64,000 nucleotides of DNA from JAJRXC01 sp047639555 (GTDB lineage: Bacteria > Actinomycetota > Acidimicrobiia > Acidimicrobiales > Aldehydirespiratoraceae). Positions 45,383 to 55,495 of the stretch are shown here, in pieces. The stretch lies in assembly GCA_047639555.1 (NCBI GenBank), contig JBLIOE010000007.1, positions 1-64,000 on the forward strand, written 5' to 3'. A model generated the notes under the pieces. It saw nothing but the letters and a program-made list of their open reading frames with translations. It was not told the DNA's origin and made no database searches. The first letter of the stretch is position 1. Each line of letters starts with the position of its first letter. Made by a program: the position numbers and the translations under genes.

Positions 45383-46369
45383 TCAGATCAGGCCGAGTTC
45401 GCGAACGGTGTCGCGCTCGTCGGCGAGCTCGGCGACGGTGGCATCGATGCGACCCTGCGAAAACTCGTCGATCTCAAGGCCTTGCACAATCGAGTACTCG
45501 CCGTCGGCACAAGTGACCGGGAACGAGGACATAAGACCCTCGGGCACGCCGTAGCTGCCATCAGACGGAATCGCCATCGAGACCCAGTCGTTATCAGCGG
45601 AGCCGAGAACCCAGTCGTGGATGTGATCAACGGCCGCTGACGCGGCGGATGCGGCCGACGAGAGCCCGCGGGCCTCGATGATGGCGGCGCCGCGCTGTTG
45701 CACGGTGGGGATGAAGCTGTTCTCGAGCCAGTCCTGGTCGCCCACGGCGGCAGCGGCGTTGTTGCCGTTGACATTGCAGTGGAAAAGGTCGGGGTACTGG
45801 GTGGCCGAGTGGTTGCCCCAGATCGTCATGTTGGTGATGTCGTTGACGGTGACAGCAAGCTTCTGTGCCAGCTGAGCCTTGGCCCGGTTGTGGTCCAGAC
45901 GAGTCATCGCGGTGAAACGAGCATCGTCGATGTCGGGAGCGTTGTTCATCGCGATGAGCGAGTTGGTGTTGGCGGGGTTGCCCACCACGAGCACCTTGAT
46001 GTCGTCGGCGGCGTTGGCGTTAAGCGCCTTGCCCTGAACGGTGAAGATCGCACCGTTGGCTTCGAGCAGATCCTTGCGTTCCATACCCTTTGACCGCGGA
46101 CGCGAGCCGACGAGCATGGCGATGTTGACGCCTTCGAAGGCCTTGTTGGGGTCGTCGCTCTGCGTGATTCCAGCGAGCAACGGAAAGGCGCCATCGTCCA
46201 ATTCCATGGCGACACCCTCGAGCGCACCCATGGCCGGCGGGATCTCGAGCAGTTGCAGAATGACCGGCTGATCGGGGCCGAGCAGCGAGCCGCTAGCGAT
46301 GCGGAAGAGGAGGCTGTAGCCGATCTGACCAGCGGCGCCAGTAACAGCGACGCGAACAGGTGCATTCAT
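45383..46369 (-). CDS. mdh: Malate dehydrogenase
   Basis: 328 residues; GGAG lies 7-11 nt before the ATG at 46369. NAD-binding motif VAVTGAAGQIGYSLLFRIAS; active-site and substrate regions are MLVGSRPRSKGMERKDLL (Arg residues), VVGNPANTNSLIAM, TRLDHNRAKAQLA and TIWGNHSATQYPD with the catalytic His. It interconverts malate and oxaloacetate in the TCA cycle. It is divergent from the PAS-GGDEF gene, and the spacer holds a tandem direct repeat. Confidence 0.97.
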   Translation of the reverse strand: MNAPVRVAVTGAAGQIGYSLLFRIASGSLLGPDQPVILQLLEIPPAMGALEGVAMELDDGAFPLLAGITQSDDPNKAFEGVNIAMLVGSRPRSKGMERKDLLEANGAIFTVQGKALNANAADDIKVLVVGNPANTNSLIAMNNAPDIDDARFTAMTRLDHNRAKAQLAQKLAVTVNDITNMTIWGNHSATQYPDLFHCNVNGNNAAAAVGDQDWLENSFIPTVQQRGAAIIEARGLSSAASAASAAVDHIHDWVLGSADNDWVSMAIPSDGSYGVPEGLMSSFPVTCADGEYSIVQGLEIDEFSQGRIDATVAELADERDTVRELGLI

Positions 46370-46417
46370 GATTTTTCTCCGTGGGCGGGTGTACGAAAAC
46401 CGTCGCAAACGGTACCC

Positions 46418-46457
46418 GACATCTGGTCCGAAAGGACTGACATCTGGCCCGAATGGA
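46418..46457. repeat. Tandem 19-bp direct repeat between mdh and the GGDEF gene
   Basis: GACATCTGGTCCGAAAGGA (46418-46436) is repeated with two substitutions as GACATCTGGCCCGAATGGA (46439-46457), a 21-bp period equal to two helical turns. The first copy contains the inverted repeat GTCC-GAAA-GGAC. Its location 49-88 bp before mdh and 39-78 bp before the GGDEF gene suggests paired operator sites serving one or both promoters. Confidence 0.8.
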
Positions 46458-46495
46458 CCATTGAAGGTCAGGGTCGAAAATCCGATCAAAGGTGT

Positions 46496-47752
46496 ATGAC
46501 TCCGTTTACTTCAGATCTCGGACGCGTTGCGAGGGAACTTCCTGACGCTCTCGTGATTCTGCAACCCGATGGCACCATCTCCTGGACGAATCAGGCCGCA
46601 GGCGACTTGATGGAACTCGACCCGAGTGAATGGCTCGGCCGGTCCGTCTTCGATCTCATGCACGAAGACGATCATGCGACCGTCTATACGGCGTTTGAGA
46701 GCATCGGACAGCAGGAGCGCGGCTCGCTGATAGACGTGCGGGTTCGTGACGGCGCGGGCAATTGGCGCCAGCTGGAAATCCGGGGCCGTATGGTCCACGG
46801 CGACGACGAGACCGATGGTTTCCTTGTTGTTGTACTGCGCGATGTCGCTGATCGCCAGAGCCTGGAGCTGGGCGGCGGCGACACCGAGCAGCTGCGGGCC
46901 CTCGTTCACCACGCCACGGCGCTCCTCATCACGCTCGACAAGAACGGCAATGTGCTTTCGGCCAACGCCGAGATGTCCCGCCTACTCCACCATGACATCG
47001 CTCTCGTCACCGGGTTCCCGTTTGAAGACCTCGTACATGCGAGCGATCGTCCGCTTGTTCGCGACGCGATGTTGCGTTCCCGGCGCACGGAGCGGCTCGA
47101 AGCGAGTCTCGAACGCCCCGATGGCCAACTTGTCACCCTCGATCTCTCAATCACCGATCTCTGCGACGACCCGCTCGTGAACGGTTATGTGATCAGCGGC
47201 ACCGACATCACGGACCTGAAGACGACACAACGGGCCCTTCGCCATATGGTTGATCACGACGGACTCACGGGGCTCTTGAGCCGGCGCGCTTTACTCGCGA
47301 GGATCGATCATATTGTCGACGACGGCTACCGGCACGAGCTCGTCGTCCTCTTCTGCGATCTCGACGGGTTCAAACAAGTCAACGACCGTATCGGCCACGC
47401 CGCCGGCGATCAGGTTCTCATCGAGGTTGCCCGCCGCCTGGAGCGCGCCCTTCGGCCCGGCGACCTCGTCGGCCGACTCGGCGGTGACGAGTTCGTTGTT
47501 GTGCTTCCCCGCGCCGACGAAGCAACGACGGCTTCGATCTCTGACGCCATCCGTGCCACGCTCGCGGCCCCGATCTATGCCGGTGATGAGCTGGTGGAAG
47601 TGGGCGTCAGCATCGGCGCGGCGGCGACCGGTGATCACCCCACGGCGAGCCGGCTTCTCGCCACAGCCGACGATGCGATGTACAAAGTGAAGCGGTCACG
47701 GAAAACCATCGGGTCTGACCACCTCAATCTCACAGGCACAACCGCCGATTGA
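46496..47752 (+). CDS. PAS-PAS-GGDEF diguanylate cyclase
   Basis: 418 residues. Two PAS domains (about 10-125, ALVILQPDGTISWTNQAAGD; about 135-250, ALLITLDKNGNVLSANAEMS) precede a GGDEF domain (about 260-415) with HDGLTGLLSRRALL, VVLFCDLDGFKQVNDRIGHA and RLGGDEFVVVL. The inhibitory site RPGD is five residues before GGDEF. It makes c-di-GMP in the cytoplasm, with the PAS domains as sensors. The ATG at 46496 is preceded closely by AAAGG. There is no membrane segment. It is immediately followed by the GT87 pseudogene, 9 bp apart. Confidence 0.93.
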   Translation: MTPFTSDLGRVARELPDALVILQPDGTISWTNQAAGDLMELDPSEWLGRSVFDLMHEDDHATVYTAFESIGQQERGSLIDVRVRDGAGNWRQLEIRGRMVHGDDETDGFLVVVLRDVADRQSLELGGGDTEQLRALVHHATALLITLDKNGNVLSANAEMSRLLHHDIALVTGFPFEDLVHASDRPLVRDAMLRSRRTERLEASLERPDGQLVTLDLSITDLCDDPLVNGYVISGTDITDLKTTQRALRHMVDHDGLTGLLSRRALLARIDHIVDDGYRHELVVLFCDLDGFKQVNDRIGHAAGDQVLIEVARRLERALRPGDLVGRLGGDEFVVVLPRADEATTASISDAIRATLAAPIYAGDELVEVGVSIGAAATGDHPTASRLLATADDAMYKVKRSRKTIGSDHLNLTGTTAD

Positions 47753-47760
47753 TTCTGGTG

Positions 47761-48982
47761 GTGACCGCAACGGCGCCGACTACGGCCGACGCCGACCGAA
47801 GACTGACGCTCTACCCCAAGGCACTCATCGCTGCGCTCGCCGTGGGCTTCGTGTTTGTGATCGTCGCCGGAAGCGGCTCGGACGGGGCCACCGGACGGGT
47901 CGGTGGCGACTTCCGCGCGTTCTACTCGGCTGGCACGATCGTTGCGGACGACAACATCGACAATCTGTGGGACCCGGCGACTCAGCAGGCCGTCCAGGCC
48001 GAGCTGTTGGGCGACGAAGACGGGATCATCATGTTCCCGTATGCACCCCACGTCGCCGGTGCGTATGCCGGCCTGGCCCAACTTCCTTACCGCGTGGCCG
48101 ACGGCGCCCACACACTCGCCATGGTCGGCTTCCTCGTCGCCGCGCTTCACCTGCTGCGCCCGGTCATCCCCACGATCGACCGTTGGTGGTGGCTGACGCT
48201 CGCCGGCGTGCCTACTTCCTATCCGGTGTTTGTTGGCATCGGAGGCGGGCAGAACACTGCGCTGACCCCACATTTTTGTCGCAGCAATCTGGCGCAGCCT
48301 CGCCGATGGTCATGACGGTCTCGCTGGCATCGCGGCGGCCGTCCTTCTGTTTCGCCCCCAGTAGGCGCTCCCACTGATCGACCTGATGTTGCTCGGCGGC
48401 CACTGGCGAGCCGTCCGCCGCGCGGCCATCGGAGGGCTCGTCGTCTACGCGATCAACACCGCCCTACTCGGACCGCTGTGGTTCGCCACATGGCTCGACG
48501 AGATTCGGCCGCTGCTCGAGGCCGACGCAGACGTGAACGCCGTCAACGAGATCGCTCCGATCAGATTCCTTCACGCCCTACTGACGACAAATTCGCTGAT
48601 CCCACTCGCGGTCGGCGGACTTGTCTCGGCCGCGTCAATCGGGGTGCTGGTCTGGACCTGGTGGCGGAGTTCCCCCGACGTCGGCGCCCGGATGGCAATC
48701 ACGACAGCGGGGCTCTTGCTGATCGGTCCCCACGCGATCTACTACGACTCATCGCTCCTGCTCTTCAGTGTGTTGCTCCTACTCGACCGCCGCATGATGT
48801 CGCCCGCCCTGGTTGGCATCGCATGGGCGACAGGCCTGATCCCTCTCGGTAAGGGACCCGTCGACGCCTCACCGCTGGTGGTCGTCGGTGCATTCACTGC
48901 GATTGTCTGGCGGGTCACCCGCGATCCGCAGAATCACGAGGTGCGAGTGTTGCCGATCCAAGACTCGTGGAGGCCTCGATAG
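47761..48982 (+). pseudogene. GT87-type (DUF2029) membrane glycosyltransferase, broken by frameshift and stop
   Basis: The first part (47761-48268) encodes GGDFRAFYSAGTIVA, DGIIMFPYAPHVAGAYAGL and GIGGGQNTALT, typical of GT87 mannosyl/arabinosyl transferases. The frame then shifts at a CCCC run (about 48268-48271): continued reading is junk that stops at 48315. The next frame resumes with IFVAAIWRSLADG and LAGIAAAVLLFRPQ, where an in-frame TAG (48362-48364) stands where a Tyr codon is expected. After it the frame continues in ALPLIDLMLLGGHWRAVRRA to 48982 with four or five membrane helices. Repairing both lesions gives about 406 residues, the normal family length. A sequencing error could explain one lesion but not easily both. 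Confidence 0.82.
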
Positions 48983-50757
48983 ATCCCGTCGACCGCGACG
49001 ATTTCGCTGTGGTGGCCCATCTGCACGATTCGGCCAGCATCGAACACCAGCACGAGGTCAGCCCGCTCGGCGGTGGAGAGCCGATGGGCCACAGAGATCG
49101 TGGTGCGTCCGATGGAGAGATGGGCGAGGGCCGCAGCCAACGCTTCTTCGGTCTCCGGGTCCACCGCTGAAGTGGCCTCGTCGAGAAGCAGGAGACCGGG
49201 GTCGGCGACCTGCGCCCGAGCAAGGGCCACTAGCTGACGCTCGCCGACCGACAAACGTCCGCCGCGTTCACCAACCGGGGTATCGATACCCATCGGTAAG
49301 CCGCTCATCCATCGATCGAGACCCAGAGATTCGACTGAAGCAATCGCGTCTTCGCGGGTTGCGCCGATACGACCAAACCGGATGTTCTCCTCGATCGTCG
49401 TGTCAAAGAGGAACCCGTCTTGGGGGACCATCCGGATCGCGCTTCGCCGCGATGCCGGGTCGACCGTGCGGAGATCAAGGCCACCAATGGTGACCGTGCC
49501 TTCTGTGGGGTCGGCCAGCCGGGCCAAAAGGCGAGCAAACGTGGTCTTGCCGCTGCCGGTTTCGCCGACGATCGCAACGTTTGTCTCCGGCGCGATTTCG
49601 ACATCGACGTCTCGAAGAACCGGGCCGCCGGTGCGGTACCGGAACGCCACCCCCACCGCGTGAATCCCAAGAGGTCCCGACGGGAAGTGGGCGCCGAGTT
49701 CCGGCTCCTCCACATCAATCGGGACGTCGAGCACCCGCAGAATCTTCCACCAGCCGGCCAGCGCGGTCTGGGTCTGATCGAGGACCTCGCCGAGCTCGGC
49801 GATCGGGTTGAGTAGCAGGTTCACGAGGAAGAGGAAAGCCACGAGTTCGCCCACCCCAATATCCACTGCGCCGCTCCACCACACGCCCACTCCCACGGCC
49901 GCCGCGAGCGAGATCGAGGAGAAGAAGTCGACTACCGGCAACATCCCGGCGAACCAGATACTCGAGCGCAGCTGCGATTGATACTGATTGTCGATCGCAG
50001 TGTCGAGGCGTTCGCCGACCCGCTGGTCGTAGCCATAGGCGCGAATCACCGGCGCACCGGTGACAGCCTCAGATGTTTCACCAAGTGTCTGCGCCACCCG
50101 AGTACGCACAAGGCTGTAGGCAACGAACTGACGCTTCTGGACCCACTTCAGGAAGGGCAGCAACGGCAGGTGACACAACAAGACGATCGCGGTGAGCTTC
50201 CAGTTGTACACCAGCATGACGCCGAGCGAGCCGACGATGATCGCGGAGTTGATGATCCAACTGATGGCCCCCCATTGGGTGAACTGGGCCAGTGACTCGA
50301 CGTCGGAAGTGACCCGACTGACGAGCACACCGCGGCGGCTTTCCGAATGGTCGGCGAGGCTCAGTCGATGGATGTGTTGAAAGGCCCGGGTGCGAAGACC
50401 CAACAGCACGGCTTCCGCGGCGATGACGAGACGAATGTGGGCGACGCGGGACGCCGCCATCACCGCAATCACGATCGCGAACGCGCCGATCGATACCGCC
50501 CAGACGAAGCCGGGCCGGTAGCCCTCTTCACCCAACACGCCTCGATCCAGCACCTGCTGAATCGTGATCGGAATGATCAGACGGCCGATGGCCGCGACGA
50601 GCGCCATGGCGATGGTGACGCGAATACCGATGCGGAGTTCCGGACTGATGGCCAGGCCGCGACGGAGCACCTGCATCGCGGAGACATCAGGCACGACATC
50701 CTCGTCGAGCAACGAGGCCGGATCGTCGAAGCCGCTCGGCCGCGGTTTCTTCGTCAT
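48934..50757 (-). CDS. ABC exporter half-transporter, subunit B (canonical Walker B, degenerate signature)
   Basis: 607 residues: six membrane helices (about 30-330) then an ATPase domain. Walker A is AIVGETGSGKTTFARLLARL, Walker B LLLLDEATSAVD with the catalytic Glu, switch His in SVAHRLSTAERADL. The signature motif reads RLSVGERQLVALARA instead of LSGGQ. Its ATG overlaps the upstream subunit's stop by 4 bases, so the two form a heterodimer. The 3' end overlaps the convergent pseudogene by 49 bp. Substrate (drug, lipid or peptide) cannot be read from sequence. Confidence 0.93.
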   Translation of the reverse strand: MTKKPRPSGFDDPASLLDEDVVPDVSAMQVLRRGLAISPELRIGIRVTIAMALVAAIGRLIIPITIQQVLDRGVLGEEGYRPGFVWAVSIGAFAIVIAVMAASRVAHIRLVIAAEAVLLGLRTRAFQHIHRLSLADHSESRRGVLVSRVTSDVESLAQFTQWGAISWIINSAIIVGSLGVMLVYNWKLTAIVLLCHLPLLPFLKWVQKRQFVAYSLVRTRVAQTLGETSEAVTGAPVIRAYGYDQRVGERLDTAIDNQYQSQLRSSIWFAGMLPVVDFFSSISLAAAVGVGVWWSGAVDIGVGELVAFLFLVNLLLNPIAELGEVLDQTQTALAGWWKILRVLDVPIDVEEPELGAHFPSGPLGIHAVGVAFRYRTGGPVLRDVDVEIAPETNVAIVGETGSGKTTFARLLARLADPTEGTVTIGGLDLRTVDPASRRSAIRMVPQDGFLFDTTIEENIRFGRIGATREDAIASVESLGLDRWMSGLPMGIDTPVGERGGRLSVGERQLVALARAQVADPGLLLLDEATSAVDPETEEALAAALAHLSIGRTTISVAHRLSTAERADLVLVFDAGRIVQMGHHSEIVAVDGIYRGLHESWIGNTRTS

Positions 50758-52526
50758 GCGCCCTCCGCCTCGTAGGCCGTCACCAGGGCCCGATAATCGT
50801 CGCGCTGGAGGAGCTCCTCGTGACGACCCTCCGCGACCACTCGACCCTCGTCGAGGTACACCACGCGGTCGGCCAGCGTGATCGTAGAGATGCGGTGGGC
50901 GACCACCAGCAGAGTGGTGTCGAGCTCACGCCGAAGATTCGCCAGGATCTCGGCTTCGATCAGCGGATCAACCGCGCTCGTCGCATCGTCGAGCAGAAGG
51001 AGCCTCGGCCGACGGGCGAGCGCCCGGGCCAGGGCCACACGCTGACGCTGGCCACCCGACAAAGTCTGGCCCCGCTCACCCACAACGGTGCGACGACCGT
51101 GTGGAAGAGCCGTAACGAACTCGCTCGCCCGGGCGATGTCGAGCGCGGCGCCAACGTCGTCGAGCGAGGTCTGGCCCATCCCGATGTTTTCGTCGATTGA
51201 TTCCGCGAAGAGAAAGGCTTCCTGAAACACGAGGGCAACACTCGCGGCAAGGACGTCGGGCGCCAGATCTTCGACATCGACGCCGCCCACTCTCACGGTG
51301 CCCCGCTCGCGGTCGAGCAAACCAACGATCGACTCGACGAGGGTGGACTTTCCCGACCCGGTGGCGCCAACAATGGCGACGGTCTCGCCGGCCGCCACAG
51401 TAAAGCTTGCGTCAGCAAGCACCTCGCGGTCGCCGTAGCGAACGGTGAGACCCTCGACCACCACATCGAGGCCGCCACCGGGCAGGACCGCATTGGTCCC
51501 ACGCGGTTCGACCGGATAGGCCATCACCCGATCAACGCGTTCGAGCGACACCACAGATCTCGGCATCTCTTCCAAGAAGAAACCGAAAACGCGAAGTGGC
51601 GTCGTCAAAAGCCCAAAGAGTGTGGCGGCCAAAACGATGTCGCCCTCGGTGGCCTCGCCTCTGGAGATCAGCCACGTGCCCACGAGAATGAGCGAGACGA
51701 TGCCGACACTGGGCAGTGCCTCAATGACCGGCTCGAAGTTGGCCCGGAGTCGGCCGACGCGAATGCGAGCCTCACGCAGCCGATCGGACGCCTCCAACAT
51801 TCGTTGGACCTCTTCATCTTGGCGGCCCAACGTCTTCACGACGAGCGCACCGTCGAAGCTCTCGTGAGCGACCGCCGAAACTTCGCCAACCCGCTGCTGG
51901 GCCAGCGCGGCGGGCGCCTCCACCTTGCCGGTGTAGTAGCGACTCAACACCACAAGGGCGGGAAACAACACCACGGCAATCAGTGCCAAGAACCAATGAA
52001 TCGCGAGGATGCTGATGACCGACACGATCACCAAGAACACAACGCTCAGCGAAAAGGCCAAAGGCTTCAGCACCATCGTGGCCTGGATGAGGTCCATGTC
52101 GGCGTGCGCCAATAGCTCACCGGTCGGCTTCGTTCGATGGAAACGCAACGGCACGTTGAGGTAATGCCGCAGCAACAACCGCCGCCAGTCGCGTTGGGTG
52201 CGGTACTCGGCCATCGACAAGAACAGCCGCCGCATGACCACACTCACACCGCGCACGATCGACACGCCGATGAGCGCAATAACGGCGAGCCAAACCTCGC
52301 CACCATCGACCGTGCCATCGTCGAGGGCCGGAACGATGAGGTCGTCGGTAACCGCCCGCAGCACCCACGCGCCGCCGACCGCAGCGAAGACAAACAACAA
52401 CGCGCCAACCATGGCAATCGCATGCGGCACCGGATGGGCGCGCAGCGACCGCACGATCAGGCGCGCGCCGCGAAGCCAGATGTGCTCTACGTCGTCCTCG
52501 TCACGCGCCACTGCGAGATCCCCCAC
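50754..52526 (-). CDS. ABC exporter half-transporter, subunit A (degenerate Walker B, canonical signature)
   Basis: 590 residues from GTG, six membrane helices then an ATPase domain. Walker A is AIVGATGSGKSTLVESIVGL, signature QTLSGGQRQRVALARAL, Walker B LLLLDDATSAVDP, where Asp replaces the catalytic Glu, and switch His in VVAHRISTITLADR. The Asp substitution together with the partner's altered signature places both defects in the same composite ATP site. The other site, made from subunit B Walker motifs and this LSGGQ, is canonical. This is the asymmetric layout of TM287/288- and LmrCD-type exporters. Confidence 0.93.
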   Translation of the reverse strand: MGDLAVARDEDDVEHIWLRGARLIVRSLRAHPVPHAIAMVGALLFVFAAVGGAWVLRAVTDDLIVPALDDGTVDGGEVWLAVIALIGVSIVRGVSVVMRRLFLSMAEYRTQRDWRRLLLRHYLNVPLRFHRTKPTGELLAHADMDLIQATMVLKPLAFSLSVVFLVIVSVISILAIHWFLALIAVVLFPALVVLSRYYTGKVEAPAALAQQRVGEVSAVAHESFDGALVVKTLGRQDEEVQRMLEASDRLREARIRVGRLRANFEPVIEALPSVGIVSLILVGTWLISRGEATEGDIVLAATLFGLLTTPLRVFGFFLEEMPRSVVSLERVDRVMAYPVEPRGTNAVLPGGGLDVVVEGLTVRYGDREVLADASFTVAAGETVAIVGATGSGKSTLVESIVGLLDRERGTVRVGGVDVEDLAPDVLAASVALVFQEAFLFAESIDENIGMGQTSLDDVGAALDIARASEFVTALPHGRRTVVGERGQTLSGGQRQRVALARALARRPRLLLLDDATSAVDPLIEAEILANLRRELDTTLLVVAHRISTITLADRVVYLDEGRVVAEGRHEELLQRDDYRALVTAYEAEGA

Positions 52527-52595
52527 ACCGCCACGGTATCCGCGGCCTTCGCCGCGCCGACCCGCGTTATCGGGTCGGCTGTTACACCCGTCGAC

Positions 52596-53792
<1,197 letters not shown>

Positions 53793-53832
53793 GTCGCCGA
53801 CCTTACCTGGCCAGCGGAGTCAATCCGAAACG

Positions 53833-54684
53833 TCAGCGCAGGTCGATGCGCTCGCAGATCCGAATCGTCGCATCAGCCTGGTTCAGCGTGTACAGGTGAA
53901 CACCCGGAGCACCGCCCTTGAGCAGTCGGTCGATCTGATCGACCGCGGCATCGACCGCAATTTCGAGCTGCACGTCGGGATCATCCGCGGCTTCGAGGCG
54001 ACCCCACAGCGCCTCGTCGACGGCAGTCCCATTCATGCCCGCGAAGCGGCGAACGCTGGCTGGATTCACGACCGGGATCACACCCGGGAGCACCGGTGTG
54101 TCACATCCCAGCGCCGCAAGGTCGTCGACCATGCGGAAGTAGTCGTCGCAATCAAAGAAGAACTGAGTGATACCAAAATCGGCGGCCTTCAGCTTCTCGG
54201 CGAGGTGGCGTCGATCCGAACCATGATCCACCGATCGGGGATGTAGCTCGGGGAACGCCGCAACACCAATACACATCTCTGACCGCTCGCGCAGCGCCTC
54301 GACAAGTTCAAGGGCATAACGAAAGTCACCCGGGTAGGGGCTGCCGTCTTCCGGAGGATCGCCCGCGAGCGCCAGCATGTTGTGCACACCGTGCGCCTGG
54401 TAGTCATCAATCAACTCGAGGATCTCCGCATAATTATGACCGACGCACGTGAGGTGTGGCATCGCCGGAAAGCTGCGATGTTCGGCGAAATCGAGCACTG
54501 TCTCGCGGGTGGTCTCTCGGGTCGTGCCGCCCGCGCCATAGGTAACCGAGACGTAGTCGGGCTCTGCCTTTTCAAGAAGATCGACCGTCGCCCGCAGCTT
54601 CGATCGGGCCTCGCTGGTTTTCGGCGGGAAGAACTCGAACGAGAGGGTGGGGCCTCGCTCAATGAGGTCACGGATCGCGGTCAT
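53833..54684 (-). CDS. metF: 5,10-Methylenetetrahydrofolate reductase
   Basis: 283 residues from ATG 54684. Family motifs: TLSFEFFPPKTSEA at the N-terminus with the catalytic Glu, EPDYVSVTYGAGGTTRETT, MPHLTCVGHNYAEI, GVHNMLALAGDPPED, and ITQFFFDCDDYFRMVDDL and VLPGVIPVVNPASVRRFAGM. It is a FAD enzyme that reduces methylene-THF to methyl-THF for methionine synthesis. The gap to plsC upstream holds two tandem hairpins that could act in its leader. Confidence 0.95.
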   Translation of the reverse strand: MTAIRDLIERGPTLSFEFFPPKTSEARSKLRATVDLLEKAEPDYVSVTYGAGGTTRETTRETVLDFAEHRSFPAMPHLTCVGHNYAEILELIDDYQAHGVHNMLALAGDPPEDGSPYPGDFRYALELVEALRERSEMCIGVAAFPELHPRSVDHGSDRRHLAEKLKAADFGITQFFFDCDDYFRMVDDLAALGCDTPVLPGVIPVVNPASVRRFAGMNGTAVDEALWGRLEAADDPDVQLEIAVDAAVDQIDRLLKGGAPGVHLYTLNQADATIRICERIDLR

Positions 54685-54757
54685 ACCGCCGAAGGTACGG
54701 CTTAGCCCCGGGCAGAAACTAGGGAGTTCGGACCATTCCTCCAGATTTCTTTCAAGT

Positions 54758-54793
54758 CGTTCCGTAAAGCGGAACGGTCCCACCCAGTGGGAC
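54758..54793. promoter_or_regulatory. Two adjacent hairpins between plsC and metF
   Basis: On the minus strand the first hairpin is GTCCCAC-tgg-GTGGGAC (54793-54777), starting 4 nt after the plsC stop. The second, CGTTCCG-cttta-CGGAACG (54776-54758), follows without a gap. No U-tract follows. They could be a Rho-type or I-shaped terminator for plsC, or an attenuator or processing site in the metF leader. Confidence 0.55.
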
Positions 54794-54797
54794 AAAA

Positions 54798-55487
54798 TCA
54801 GCCCGAAATCACCACGTTGGCCTGATCGAGGGCTTCCTGCAGACGAGCGCCAACATCCTCGCTGAATGCGGTGAGGGCCGGTCGACTCATCCGTCCGGCC
54901 GGCGCAGCAATCGGAGGTCCGACCACGATCGAGGTGCGGGACCGATGAATGAACTTCGCGCCAGAGGGCAGCGCGGATTCCGTGCCGGCAATCCCCACCG
55001 GCACAATCACGGCGCCCGTTTTCGACGCCAAATACGCCACACCATCGAAGACCCCGGCGACATCGGGCCCGCTCTGACGAGTGCCTTCGGGAAAGATGAT
55101 CATCATCTCGCCAGCATCCAGAATCGTTCGAGCCGACCGCATGGCCTCACGATCGGCTTCCCCCCGGCGAACCGGAATAGCGCCGAGCGAGGCGCACAAC
55201 CACGCAGTCGCTGGGTTGCCGAAGAGCGACTGTTTTGCGAGGGCGCGCATCTGACGCGGGCCCGCGCTCGCCACGAGCGGAGCATCGAGATTCGATCGAT
55301 GAACCGGCGCCACAATGACCGGTCCTTCGTGGGCCAGGTGTTCGGCGCCCTGCACTTCGACGCGGACCCAGCGATAGAGAAGTGCGCGGATCAGGAATCG
55401 GATGGACCGGTAGAAGCGCAGCGACGATGGCTTCTGGCCAATGGTGAGCGCCCATTCGAGCGTCTTGGGTTCTCGCTTGGAACTCAT
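54798..55487 (-). CDS. plsC: 1-Acyl-sn-glycerol-3-phosphate acyltransferase (PlsC family)
   Basis: 229 residues from ATG 55487, 8 bp after purH. The acyltransferase motif H-x4-D is HRSNLDAPLV; the second block is MIIFPEGTRQSGPD, and the glycerol-phosphate-binding Arg lies in LGAIPVRRGEADREA. A single amphipathic or membrane segment near the N-terminus (RSIRFLIRALLYRWVRV) fits peripheral membrane attachment. It makes phosphatidic acid in phospholipid synthesis. It is probably co-transcribed with purH. Confidence 0.92.
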   Translation of the reverse strand: MSSKREPKTLEWALTIGQKPSSLRFYRSIRFLIRALLYRWVRVEVQGAEHLAHEGPVIVAPVHRSNLDAPLVASAGPRQMRALAKQSLFGNPATAWLCASLGAIPVRRGEADREAMRSARTILDAGEMMIIFPEGTRQSGPDVAGVFDGVAYLASKTGAVIVPVGIAGTESALPSGAKFIHRSRTSIVVGPPIAAPAGRMSRPALTAFSEDVGARLQEALDQANVVISG

Positions 55488-55495
55488 CAGCGCGG

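Noticed and set aside
47749..48315. Treating the first part of the GT87 region as an intact 188-residue protein
   Set aside because: Its last 15 residues are out of frame with the family; the downstream frame continues the same protein.
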